A DNA stretch of 64,000 nt from an uncultured Eubacteriales bacterium (GTDB taxonomy: Bacteria; Bacillota; Clostridia; Oscillospirales; Acutalibacteraceae), in NCBI GenBank assembly GCA_934446475.1, contig CAKSEH010000001.1, positions 1 to 64,000 of the forward strand, written 5' to 3'. This document shows, in pieces, positions 24,801 to 33,354 of this stretch. A program made the translations under genes and the position numbers. How positions within the stretch are numbered: position 1 is the stretch's first letter; each line of letters begins with the position of its first letter. The notes below the pieces were generated by a model, which saw nothing but the letters and a program-made list of their open reading frames with translations, made no database searches and was not told the DNA's origin.

Positions 24801-24819
24801 CCGTTTAATTGTTTTTTGT

Positions 24820-24848
24820 ATTATACCCCCAAAGGAGGCGAATGTCAA
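24820..24848 (-). promoter_or_regulatory. consensus promoter of trkAH
   Basis: On the minus strand TTGACA (24843-24848), 17 bases, TATAAT (24820-24825): both boxes perfect. Transcription would run through the inverted-end element before reaching trkA. Confidence 0.85.
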
Positions 24849-24865
24849 CAGAGCATCCGCCCGAG

Positions 24866-24892
24866 TTGACAAAAGCATAACTTTATTATAAA
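24866..24892 (+). promoter_or_regulatory. candidate promoter of the LCP gene
   Basis: TTGACA (24866-24871) with TATAAA (24887-24892); the 15-base spacer is short. It is back to back with the trkAH promoter. Confidence 0.55.
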
Positions 24893-24927
24893 ATAAAAAT
24901 ATCAAACAAAGGCAAGGAAGGTACAAA

Positions 24928-25974
24928 ATGGAATCTGTAAGCTCCGATAAAAAAATGAAGAAAGGCAAGAAAATTGCTCTCATAATTCTTTGCGTATTCC
25001 TCGGCATTGCTGTTGTTGCCGCAAGCACATACGGTATACTTTACAATTTGGGAAAGAGCCGTTTTCACAAAGGCGACAAGAACATCAGTATTCCGAGCGG
25101 TAACAAAGATATACAGATAGATGAAGATATCGTCACTTACAACGGAAAAAAATACAGTTTAAACGAAAATATCGTTACAATTCTTTGCAGCGGTATTGAC
25201 AAAAGCAGTATAAACGACAATAAAGGCTTCGGTGAAAACGGTCAGGCTGACTGTATTTTCGTAGCTGCAATAGACACTAAGCTTAAAAAAATAACCGTGA
25301 TACCTATTCCGAGAGAGACTATGACGGATGTTGATATTTATTCGGCGGGCGGTGAATTTTCCGGCACAAAAAAAGAACAGGTCTGTCTTTCTTACGCTTA
25401 CGGCAATACGCCGGATTCGTCGAGCAAAAATGTAATAAGGTCTGTAAGCAGGATACTTTACGGTATAAACATAAGTTCTCACGTAACAGTGGACCTTAGC
25501 GGAATAGGCGTGATAACATCAAAGATAGGCGGCGTTCCGCTGACTGCGATCGAAGATATAAACTCAGGTTCTGTAAAAATTAAAAAAGGTGAAAAAGTAA
25601 ACCTTAAGGGTAAGAGTGCTATAGCATATGTTCAGTCAAGAGAGACTGATGCGCAGGCGAGCACCCGCAGACTTTTAAGGCAAAAGCAATTCTTAACCGC
25701 ACTTGTATCAAAAGCGGGAAACGATATTGTATCGGATTTTACAAAACTTGCCGATTATTATAACGCTATGAAGCCCTATACATCATCCGATATAACTCTG
25801 TCGCAGCTCACCTATCTTGCAAGCAACTGCCTTACAATGAATCTCGGAAATGCGATAGAATACAAAACTATTGACGGTGAAATAAATATGGGTGAAAAAT
25901 GGGTTGAATTTACCCCTTCCGAAAGTTCTGTGCTTGAAATTATTTTTTCGACCTTTTATACCGAAATAAAATAG
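24928..25974 (+). CDS. LytR-CpsA-Psr (LCP) family ligase
   Basis: 348-residue membrane-anchored enzyme of the LCP family, which moves lipid-linked wall polymers (teichoic acid, capsule) onto peptidoglycan outside the cell. One membrane helix (about 16-38) is followed by the LCP domain with ILCSGID, QADCIFVAAID and VIPIPRETMTDV, the arginine and acidic residues that bind the lipid pyrophosphate. It faces the large polysaccharide operon across a shared terminator and is a good candidate for attaching that product to the wall (inference). AGGAAGG precedes the ATG. Confidence 0.92.
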   Translation: MESVSSDKKMKKGKKIALIILCVFLGIAVVAASTYGILYNLGKSRFHKGDKNISIPSGNKDIQIDEDIVTYNGKKYSLNENIVTILCSGIDKSSINDNKGFGENGQADCIFVAAIDTKLKKITVIPIPRETMTDVDIYSAGGEFSGTKKEQVCLSYAYGNTPDSSSKNVIRSVSRILYGINISSHVTVDLSGIGVITSKIGGVPLTAIEDINSGSVKIKKGEKVNLKGKSAIAYVQSRETDAQASTRRLLRQKQFLTALVSKAGNDIVSDFTKLADYYNAMKPYTSSDITLSQLTYLASNCLTMNLGNAIEYKTIDGEINMGEKWVEFTPSESSVLEIIFSTFYTEIK

Positions 25975-25989
25975 TTAACACTTGCATTT

Positions 25990-26027
25990 AAAGACACGGC
26001 GTCGCCTTTCGGCGACGCCGTGTCTTT
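25990..26027. terminator. bidirectional terminator, LCP gene and polysaccharide operon
   Basis: A perfect 17-base stem (25990-26006 with 26011-26027), loop TTTC, T-tract on the plus strand and an A-rich run before it that serves the minus strand. Confidence 0.9.
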
Positions 26028-26058
26028 TTGTTTTATTTCGTTAATAAACGGAGATTTT

Positions 26059-27243
26059 TTAAAACTTTCTCCACACCATTTTATTTACAACGCCTGTATA
26101 AGACTGGATAATTTTAACAACCTTTAAAGAGACGTTCTCATCTGTATAGTCGGGAACCGGGATGCCGAAATCACCTTCTTTGTTTGCTTTGACCGCAACT
26201 TCAACCGCCTGAACAAGTGAATTTTCATCAATTCCCGCAAGCACGAAGCAGGCCTTATCAAGCGCTTCCGGGCGTTCCGTAGACGTTCTTATGCAAACAG
26301 CGGGAAACGGTTTTCCTACCGATGTAAAAAACGAACTTTCTTCCGGCAGGGTTCCGCTGTCGGAAATGACGCAAAACGCATTCATCTGAAGGCAGTTATA
26401 ATCGTGAAAACCGAGCGGTTCGTGTCTTATAACCCGTTTATCAAGTTTGAATCCGCTCTCTTCAAGGCGTTTTTTGGAGCGTGGATGGCAGGAATAAAGA
26501 ATAGGCATATCGTATTTTTCGGCGATTTTATTTATAGCATTAAACAGCGACATAAAATTCTTTTCAGTATCTATATTTTCTTCCCTGTGAGCAGAAAGCA
26601 AAATATATTTTCCTTTTGTAAGGTTAAGTCTTGAATGTATATCCGAGTTTTCAATGCTTTTTAAATTTCCGTGAAGCACCTCCGCCATAGGCGAACCCGT
26701 AACATAAGTTCGCTCTTTCGGCAGCCCGCATTCTGCAAGATATCTTCTTGCGTGTTCCGAATATGCCATATTGACATCCGATATTATATCAACTATCCGT
26801 CTGTTGGTTTCTTCGGGCAGGCACTCGTCCTTGCAGCGATTACCCGCTTCCATATGAAATATCGGAATGTGAAGACGCTTTGCGGCAATGGCGGACAGAC
26901 ACGAATTGGTATCTCCCAAAATCAGCAAAGCATCCGGCTTTATTTCATTCATCAGCTTATAAGAGCAGTTGATGATGTTGCCAACGGTAGCTCCCAGATC
27001 GTCGCCTACGGCATCCATATACACTTCGGGTTTTTCAAGACCTAAATCATCAAAGAAAATACCGTTTAAATTATAATCATAGTTCTGTCCCGTATGTGCC
27101 AAAACGCAGTCAAAATAACTGCGGCATTTTTTAATGACTGCCGCAAGCCTTATTATTTCGGGTCTTGTGCCGACGATTATAAGCAGCTTTAATTTGCCGT
27201 CATTTTTGAACTTAATATCACTGTAATCGGTTTTAATTTCCAT
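26059..27243 (-). CDS. capG: UDP-GlcNAc 2-epimerase-type enzyme (CapG-like)
   Basis: 394-residue non-hydrolysing UDP-sugar 2-epimerase. The family signature is visible: IIVGTRPEIIRLAAV (22-36), LVLAHTGQNYD-like ..AHTGQNYDYN, LGDTNS, HMEAGNR and SDSGTLPEES. As the last of capE-capF-capG, it should epimerise C2 of the reduced intermediate to give UDP-N-acetyl-L-fucosamine. It begins 3 bases after the capF stop. Final gene of the polysaccharide operon before the terminator. A WecB-like role on UDP-GlcNAc is the alternative. Confidence 0.88.
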   Translation of the reverse strand: MEIKTDYSDIKFKNDGKLKLLIIVGTRPEIIRLAAVIKKCRSYFDCVLAHTGQNYDYNLNGIFFDDLGLEKPEVYMDAVGDDLGATVGNIINCSYKLMNEIKPDALLILGDTNSCLSAIAAKRLHIPIFHMEAGNRCKDECLPEETNRRIVDIISDVNMAYSEHARRYLAECGLPKERTYVTGSPMAEVLHGNLKSIENSDIHSRLNLTKGKYILLSAHREENIDTEKNFMSLFNAINKIAEKYDMPILYSCHPRSKKRLEESGFKLDKRVIRHEPLGFHDYNCLQMNAFCVISDSGTLPEESSFFTSVGKPFPAVCIRTSTERPEALDKACFVLAGIDENSLVQAVEVAVKANKEGDFGIPVPDYTDENVSLKVVKIIQSYTGVVNKMVWRKF

Positions 27244-27246
27244 TTT

Positions 27247-28443
27247 TTATACCTTCTCAAAATATGTATCGGGGTGCGAAGGGTCAAACTGTTCGTTTGC
27301 CCACATAAGCGTAACAAGATTTTCCGAATCTGAAAGATTTATAATATTATGAGTATATCCCGGAAGCATATGGACCGCTTCCGGTTTATCTCCCGAAACT
27401 TCGAACCTTAAGACTTCATCCGAGCCTATTTTGCGTTCTTCAATAAGGGCTTTTCCCGAAACAACAATAAAAAATTCCCATTTTGAATTATGCCAATGCT
27501 GACCTTTGGTAACTCCGGGCTTTGAAACATTTACGGAAAACTGGCCGCAATTTTCGGTTTTAAGCAGTTCCGTAAAACTGCCCCTTTCGTCGGAGTTCAT
27601 TTTAAGCTCAAATTTAACCTTTTCTTTCGGCAGATACGAAAGATAGGTCGAATAAAGTTTTTTTGCAAAGGAATTATTAGGAATTTCGGGCATTAAGAGC
27701 GTTTTGGGCTGAGACCTGAACTTTTTAAGCAGAGCTACGATTTCGCCGAGAGTTTGCTTATGAGTTATCGGCGCTGCGCAGTATCTTCCGTTTTTATTCA
27801 TAACTGCCTCAGTACCGTCAAATTCACAGCGGTGTTCCCTGCCCTCAAGCGCATCAAGCATTTCGCATACAAGATCGTCAATATACAAAAGTTCAAGTTC
27901 GGTTGCAGGGTCGTTAACGGTTATCGGCAGATCGTTCGCCATATTGTTGCAGAATGTGGCGACTGCGCTGTTATAATTTGGTCTGCACCATTTGCCGAAA
28001 AGATTCGGAAAACGATAGATCAGCACTTTTACGCCCGTTTCCTTTTGGTAATCAAGGAAAAGATTTTCCCCAGCAAGTTTTGATTTTCCGTATTCACTGT
28101 CCTTAAATCTGCCTGCAAGAGATGCCTGCGACGAGCTTGAAAGCATTACAGGACAGGTATTTCCCTGTTTTTTAAGCGTTTCAAGCAATGTGTTTGCAAA
28201 ACCGAAATTTCCCACGATAAATTCGGATGTATCTTTCGGTCTGTTAACGCCGGCAAGATTAAAAACAAAATCGGCATCTTTGCAGAATTCGTTTAATTTC
28301 TCCTGCTCGGTATCTATGTCATATTCATAAATCTTATCGATTTTAAGTTCTCGGGTGCGATCCTTACCGTCCCTGATATTTTTAAGTGCCTCACAAAGGT
28401 TTTTACCTACAAAACCTTTAGCTCCGGTTACAAGTATGTTCAT
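27247..28443 (-). CDS. capF: bifunctional SDR-cupin reductase (CapF-like)
   Basis: 398-residue two-domain enzyme. The N-terminal NAD(P)-binding SDR domain starts NILVTGAKGFVGKNL and keeps SSSSQ and the YGKSK catalytic pair; from about residue 285 a cupin domain follows (GQHWHNSKWEFFIVVSG, metal-binding histidines). This architecture is that of CapF, which with CapE and CapG makes UDP-L-FucNAc. ATG 28443 is chosen over a longer frame because the Rossmann fold starts there and the upstream stop lies 4 bases ahead. Confidence 0.92.
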   Translation of the reverse strand: MNILVTGAKGFVGKNLCEALKNIRDGKDRTRELKIDKIYEYDIDTEQEKLNEFCKDADFVFNLAGVNRPKDTSEFIVGNFGFANTLLETLKKQGNTCPVMLSSSSQASLAGRFKDSEYGKSKLAGENLFLDYQKETGVKVLIYRFPNLFGKWCRPNYNSAVATFCNNMANDLPITVNDPATELELLYIDDLVCEMLDALEGREHRCEFDGTEAVMNKNGRYCAAPITHKQTLGEIVALLKKFRSQPKTLLMPEIPNNSFAKKLYSTYLSYLPKEKVKFELKMNSDERGSFTELLKTENCGQFSVNVSKPGVTKGQHWHNSKWEFFIVVSGKALIEERKIGSDEVLRFEVSGDKPEAVHMLPGYTHNIINLSDSENLVTLMWANEQFDPSHPDTYFEKV

Positions 28444-28447
28444 TTGT

Positions 28448-29617
28448 TTAATCCTCATCGAAACCGAGTCCGACATATTTTAATTCACGACTGTATTCAT
28501 CGATCTGTGAACCCGATATGTTTTTTATACGATTGTATTCAGATTTGATATTATTCCTCCTGAATAATAAAGCTCTTATCCATCTGACAACCCACAACGG
28601 CGGAATAAGAACAGGATGCCTTCTTATTACAGGAAAACTTTGTTCCATTTCACTGCGAGCCGGAAAAATTCGCATCAGCAAACGGTTTTTACCGCCTTCG
28701 GCTCCTATTTTTGTTTCTCTTGAAACCGTACGGGAAATTTGCGTCCCGTACGAACCGCTTGAGAATATTTTATCGGTAATAAAATCGGTCATATTCGTAC
28801 TGTTCTTACCGTTAAACCATACATCGGCGGTATCTAAAACATTCTTATAAAATTTATCCAGTCCCATTTCAGACAGAGCAGGCTTAATTTTTTTATTATC
28901 AAGGTCCGGATTATTCAAAATAAAAATATAGAAATCCGTGAGATGCCTGATACCTATGCCCCCGTAACGGTAGTGATTTGAAAAATGCGTAAACAAATAC
29001 ACTATATTGTCTTCGGGTGACATTTCATATTTCAACGACTCATCATTACACCTTTCGGCAAACCGCCAACCGCTGCCGAAATATTTATAGTATGATTTGT
29101 TGATAGGCGAAACTATATTCCAATGAAGTTCAAGATGCAGCGTTCCCTTTTTATCCCAAACAGTATCGTAATCGCCGTTATGGCTCTTATCCTTAACATA
29201 TCCGAGGGTGTTCATTACCGAGTTTATTTTATCGGTCTGTTCCTCTTTTATAAGTATGTCCGCATCACCCATAGGTCTCAGTTCGGGTTTGGGATAAATA
29301 TACTTAAGGACAGAACCTTTAAGCGGCATATAATCGATATTGTTTTCATCAAACGCTTTATATATAACATCAAGTGCATACAGCTGATTTTGGGAAACAA
29401 AAACATTTTCAAATGTTGAGAGTTCCAAAGCCTGCATTACTTCCGCCTGCACAGTAATGCCCGAATTTTGAACGCCATAATAAATCATCGGCATTATCTG
29501 ATGCTTTTTTGCCGTTTTAAGTGCAGCATTCCAGTCAAACCCTGCGGGAAGATTTTCTTTTTCTCCTGTAAGAGCACTTTTAACAAGATTTATTATTCCG
29601 GTTTGAAGTTCGTTCAC
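28448..29617 (-). CDS. nucleotidyltransferase family protein (NTP_transf_5)
   Basis: 389-residue protein of the large nucleotidyltransferase family often found in polysaccharide and lasso-peptide loci. The core motif LKGSVLKYIY followed by MGDADILI carries the two metal-binding aspartates, and LHLELHWNIV is typical of the family. Substrate unknown. It is inserted between capE and capF, with only short gaps to both, so it is co-expressed and may modify a sugar of the polymer (inference). Confidence 0.82.
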   Translation of the reverse strand: MNELQTGIINLVKSALTGEKENLPAGFDWNAALKTAKKHQIMPMIYYGVQNSGITVQAEVMQALELSTFENVFVSQNQLYALDVIYKAFDENNIDYMPLKGSVLKYIYPKPELRPMGDADILIKEEQTDKINSVMNTLGYVKDKSHNGDYDTVWDKKGTLHLELHWNIVSPINKSYYKYFGSGWRFAERCNDESLKYEMSPEDNIVYLFTHFSNHYRYGGIGIRHLTDFYIFILNNPDLDNKKIKPALSEMGLDKFYKNVLDTADVWFNGKNSTNMTDFITDKIFSSGSYGTQISRTVSRETKIGAEGGKNRLLMRIFPARSEMEQSFPVIRRHPVLIPPLWVVRWIRALLFRRNNIKSEYNRIKNISGSQIDEYSRELKYVGLGFDED

Positions 29618-29631
29618 TTTTACACCTCAAA

Positions 29632-30666
29632 TTACAGCTTTTTAAGTTCTTCCCTGATATATGAAAGACTTGCTATCTTTTCTTTCGTTTCCTCTACGTT
29701 TAGCTTAGTTGTATTATTAGAGTTGAATTCAGTCAGAGTGTTGCGGCTTTCATCGCCTTCTTTGAAATACTTATCGTAATTAAGGCCCCTGTTATCGGCA
29801 GGCACTCTGTAGAAATCACCCATATCAACAGCCTTTGCACATTCCTCGTTTGTAAGCAGAGTTTCATACATCTTCTCGCCGTGGCGAATTCCTATCACCT
29901 TTATGTCCTCTGTTTTTCCGCCGAATAATTCGCACACCGCTTTTGCCTGAGTTTCTATGGTGCAGGCAGGAGCTTTTTGTATAAGCAAATCGCCGTTTTC
30001 GCCGTGCTCAAAGGCGAAAAGAACAAGGTCGACAGCCTCTTCAAGCGACATTATAAAACGGGTCATTGAAGGTTCTGTTATAGTTATGGGTTGTCCGTTT
30101 TTAATCTGTTCGATCCACAGCGGAATTACAGAACCTCGGGAACACATAACATTGCCGTAACGGGTGCAGCATATTTTTGTCTTCCCCGAGTTCCTCGACC
30201 TTGCGACTGCCACCTTTTCTTCAACGGCTTTGGTAATACCCATTGCGTTTATCGGATAAGCTGCCTTGTCGGTCGAAAGGCAGATAACACTTTCAACTCC
30301 CTCGTCAATAGCTGCCGTCAAAACATTGTCCGTTCCTATAATATTGGTTCTGACCGCTTCCATCGGAAAAAATTCGCAGGAAGGTACTTGTTTTAAAGCG
30401 GCGGCGTGAAAAATAAAGTCCACCCCGTGAATGGCGTTTTTAACCGACTGCAAATCTCTTACATCGCCTATATAGAACTTGATCTTATCGGCAACCTTCG
30501 GCATTTTAGCCTGAAATTCATGACGCATATCGTCCTGCTTTTTTTCGTCTCTCGAAAAAATACGGATTTCGCCTATATCCGTATCAAGAAAGCGGTTTAA
30601 TACCGCATTGCCGAAACTGCCCGTTCCGCCGGTTATCATTAAGGTTTTGTTTTTGAATAGAGACAT
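29632..30666 (-). CDS. capE: UDP-GlcNAc 4,6-dehydratase/5-epimerase (CapE-like)
   Basis: 344-residue short-chain dehydrogenase of the FlaA1/CapE group, acting on UDP-GlcNAc to give the 4-keto-6-deoxy L-sugar used for L-FucNAc. Rossmann start ITGGTGSFGNAVL (11-23), FHAAALKQVP, and STDKAAYPINAMGITK, where Met replaces the usual catalytic Tyr, as in this group. It lacks the membrane part of large PglF-type dehydratases. Precedes the nucleotidyltransferase, capF and capG. Confidence 0.93.
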   Translation of the reverse strand: MSLFKNKTLMITGGTGSFGNAVLNRFLDTDIGEIRIFSRDEKKQDDMRHEFQAKMPKVADKIKFYIGDVRDLQSVKNAIHGVDFIFHAAALKQVPSCEFFPMEAVRTNIIGTDNVLTAAIDEGVESVICLSTDKAAYPINAMGITKAVEEKVAVARSRNSGKTKICCTRYGNVMCSRGSVIPLWIEQIKNGQPITITEPSMTRFIMSLEEAVDLVLFAFEHGENGDLLIQKAPACTIETQAKAVCELFGGKTEDIKVIGIRHGEKMYETLLTNEECAKAVDMGDFYRVPADNRGLNYDKYFKEGDESRNTLTEFNSNNTTKLNVEETKEKIASLSYIREELKKL

Positions 30667-30688
30667 ATTTTTACACCCTCAGTTAATT

Positions 30689-32206
30689 TTATTTCTTCAA
30701 AAGTTTGAACATCGAAACGATATTTGATTTTTCCTCGTTGTTGATTCCCCATTTCCATAAGAGTAAAAGATAAACAACCATAAATAAAAAAGCCTTAATA
30801 AGCATATTGGTTATTGATGCGGTTAGAATCAGACAAACAGGCGAACAAATAACCGTCGCTATTATTCCAATGGGGAGAACACCCCTGAATATGTCTTTAA
30901 AAATCCTTTTAATGTTCATGTTGAAAGTCTTTTTATAATAAATATTCATTAATACGATGTGCCCAACAAAAACTGATAAAACCGTTCCTATTGCCGCACC
31001 CCAAAATCCTATTAAATGTACTAATACTATCGAAATGATGACATTTATAACGGCCATTATAACAAGAACTATCGAGCGAATAATTCTTTTTAGGGATGCA
31101 TCGAGTATTGAAATGGCAGTATTTTCAACCAATGGAATGGTAATCGGAACCATAAGCATTAAAGTTACATAATAGGCTTGCCAATATCGCTCGCCAATCC
31201 AAATATTTATAAAGTCCTTACCGCAAAGTGCAAATCCGAAAACAACAGCAACAGCAATTATTGCCTGATATCTTCCGGGTTTAATAACAAAATCTGTAAG
31301 TTCCTCTCCGGTTGCATTTTTAGTTACAAGCCTTGTCGCCTTTGGTAAAAAGAAGCTTGCCATTACAGATACAAGCGAATTGTAAGTTGAATATATAAGC
31401 AATGCAGATGAATACATGGTTACTATATATTTCTTAGATACCATAGCGCCGAGTATCATAGTGTCTACATTGTTATTTACTTGATTAACAACAGCTTGTA
31501 AAAGAATTGCTGCCGAAAAAGACAACATCTCCATCAATTCTCTTTTGTTAATGTAGGTTAGTTTTGGCCGTACTCTCAGACGGAAAAATGAATAATAACC
31601 GGACAATAAAAATATAAGTATTGATACTGCACAGTCAATTAGAGCTAATTGTATCGCTCCGAAGCCTAATTTTATAACGACAATTATCAATATAAATCTC
31701 AATGTATTTTTAAGCAACGGCATTGAAGAATTGAAGATAAATCGCTCATTACCTATTACACACCCATTAAATGAATCGGTCAGTATATGAAATATCGTAG
31801 ATATAACAAAAAGAATAAATATACTTTGCCCAGTATGCAATAATTGATTAGTATAATTTTTCCCGTAAATATACGGTATAAGATTATACATAATTATACC
31901 TGCCGCCGCCACAACAACAGACATTATTATTGAAGTAAGCATTGCAAGGGCAATTGTATTCTGTTTTTCTTTTAGATTTTGTTCTTCCAAGGTGTTATAC
32001 TTGACTATTGCTCTCGCAATAATTGTCGAAACACCGAGATTAAACATTATGAGAGGTCCCGCAAAAGATTGCATTACCTTATATATACTGTAACTGTCAT
32101 CGCCAAGGGCAGTTATAATTAAAGGTGTTAAAAATACATTAGTAAGCATGCTGAAAGCAAGATTAATGTATGATAAAACCACACCGAGCTTTTTTTGGTC
32201 TTTCAT
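30689..32206 (-). CDS. Wzx-type oligosaccharide flippase
   Basis: 505-residue MOP-superfamily membrane protein with about 12-14 hydrophobic segments spread along its length, predicted to move the lipid-linked repeat unit across the membrane. It starts with LSYINLAFSMLTNVFLTPLIITAL, the usual first helix. Overlaps the F420-hydrogenase-like gene by 4 bases. With the EpsG-type polymerase it forms the export and polymerisation part of a Wzx/Wzy pathway. Confidence 0.9.
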   Translation of the reverse strand: MKDQKKLGVVLSYINLAFSMLTNVFLTPLIITALGDDSYSIYKVMQSFAGPLIMFNLGVSTIIARAIVKYNTLEEQNLKEKQNTIALAMLTSIIMSVVVAAAGIIMYNLIPYIYGKNYTNQLLHTGQSIFILFVISTIFHILTDSFNGCVIGNERFIFNSSMPLLKNTLRFILIIVVIKLGFGAIQLALIDCAVSILIFLLSGYYSFFRLRVRPKLTYINKRELMEMLSFSAAILLQAVVNQVNNNVDTMILGAMVSKKYIVTMYSSALLIYSTYNSLVSVMASFFLPKATRLVTKNATGEELTDFVIKPGRYQAIIAVAVVFGFALCGKDFINIWIGERYWQAYYVTLMLMVPITIPLVENTAISILDASLKRIIRSIVLVIMAVINVIISIVLVHLIGFWGAAIGTVLSVFVGHIVLMNIYYKKTFNMNIKRIFKDIFRGVLPIGIIATVICSPVCLILTASITNMLIKAFLFMVVYLLLLWKWGINNEEKSNIVSMFKLLKK

Positions 32207-33354
32207 TTTACCCTCTTAATTATCTTTTTCAAAAATTGTTTAACTCTGTAATTGTAGTTAGTACTGTCAAACCTGTTGATTACTTTCAAGTAATCTGTTG
32301 ATTCAAGAGCTGCTAAAAATTCATTGTGTTTTTCAACTGTTTCACTGCTCAAATGACCGTTCTTGATATTGTATGATGCCTTTTTTATATCCAACGGTAC
32401 AAGTTTCATTTCAGGCATAATATCTTTTATAGCCTGTTCTCCCTTTTGAGAATTGCTTATTATCAGTGAAATTCCATTATTATTATTTAATTCCGATAAC
32501 TGTTTGTAAAGCCAAAAATCGGCGAGAATAATATCGGAATAATGATTATCGGCAAAATCACAATTATAACAATAATCTCTTTTAGTAAGGCTTTTTAAGA
32601 ATCCTCTGTAATAAGGGTCGAGAGCAGCCAAATCAGTATACTTTTTCCCGTTTTCGAATTTCACGAGCAACGAATGTTCACTCCAACCGAAGTTTTTCGG
32701 CCTGAAGTCTACCAAAGAGGTTTTTGACCTATACTTTTTTTCAAGATAATTAATATATTCTCTGTAAATTCTGTGTGAAGGAAGTCCTCCGCAGGAAAAG
32801 TCACAAATCAATAAATTATTATAATCTTTATCTAAATATCTTCTCAATCCTGCCGCCTGACAAGGTGTTCCGCAAAATAATACATATCTGCCTGTTTTTA
32901 AAATGCCTTTAATAGTGCGAAATGTCAAATCTACATTACTTTCAACATATTTGCTTTTTTGTATCTTGCATAACGGAACTTCATCAGTATTGCCGAAAAC
33001 AACTTTTTTATTATCAACGGAAAAAATCGCACCGAAAACTATTCCGCCTTTTTTCAGTACCGATTGTGAAATTGCATAAAAGGCTCCTCCTGAAGAACTC
33101 TCGAGTAAAACATTGTTATCGTGGTGATAACCGGCATAAGAGTTAATCAGGCTTTGAGATTTTTTAAGGGTATTTACAGGACAGACAGACACACATTTGC
33201 CGCAATTTATACATAGACTGTCATCAATATGAGGCATATAATAATATCCGTCTTCAATGATTGATATTGCATTTACCGGACATACGTTAAGGCAAGCGCC
33301 ACAGTTGGCACAGTTATTAAATTCAGAAATATTATTGATTGCCAAATATTTCAC
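32203..33354 (-). CDS. F420-hydrogenase beta-like Fe-S oxidoreductase
   Basis: 383-residue protein with two N-terminal 4Fe-4S motifs, CANCGACLNVCP and CINCGKCVSVCP, and a C-terminal FrhB-type flavin domain (FCGTPCQAAGLRRYL, CDFSCGGLPS, CYNCDFADN). Such proteins are common partners of pyruvyl-transferase genes in Firmicutes polysaccharide loci. It is a redox enzyme by motif; its sugar substrate is unknown. It starts within the end of the preceding pyruvyl-transferase gene (overlap 23 bases), so the pair is translated together. Confidence 0.85.
   Translation of the reverse strand: MKYLAINNISEFNNCANCGACLNVCPVNAISIIEDGYYYMPHIDDSLCINCGKCVSVCPVNTLKKSQSLINSYAGYHHDNNVLLESSSGGAFYAISQSVLKKGGIVFGAIFSVDNKKVVFGNTDEVPLCKIQKSKYVESNVDLTFRTIKGILKTGRYVLFCGTPCQAAGLRRYLDKDYNNLLICDFSCGGLPSHRIYREYINYLEKKYRSKTSLVDFRPKNFGWSEHSLLVKFENGKKYTDLAALDPYYRGFLKSLTKRDYCYNCDFADNHYSDIILADFWLYKQLSELNNNNGISLIISNSQKGEQAIKDIMPEMKLVPLDIKKASYNIKNGHLSSETVEKHNEFLAALESTDYLKVINRFDSTNYNYRVKQFLKKIIKRVK

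Larger units (their letters stand above)
24497..24927. other. trkA leader and divergent promoter region
   Basis: This 431-base gap contains, from left to right, the trkA ribosome binding site, a 277-bp element with inverted ends (24524-24800), the trkAH promoter (minus strand) and the LCP gene promoter (plus strand). An ORF of 68 codons inside the element (24581-24787) looks like fortuitous or repeat-borne sequence rather than a gene. Confidence 0.7.

Noticed and set aside
24497..24813. c-di-AMP (ydaO-type) riboswitch in the trkA leader
   Set aside because: Context is right, but none of the conserved ydaO sequence blocks could be found on the transcribed strand.
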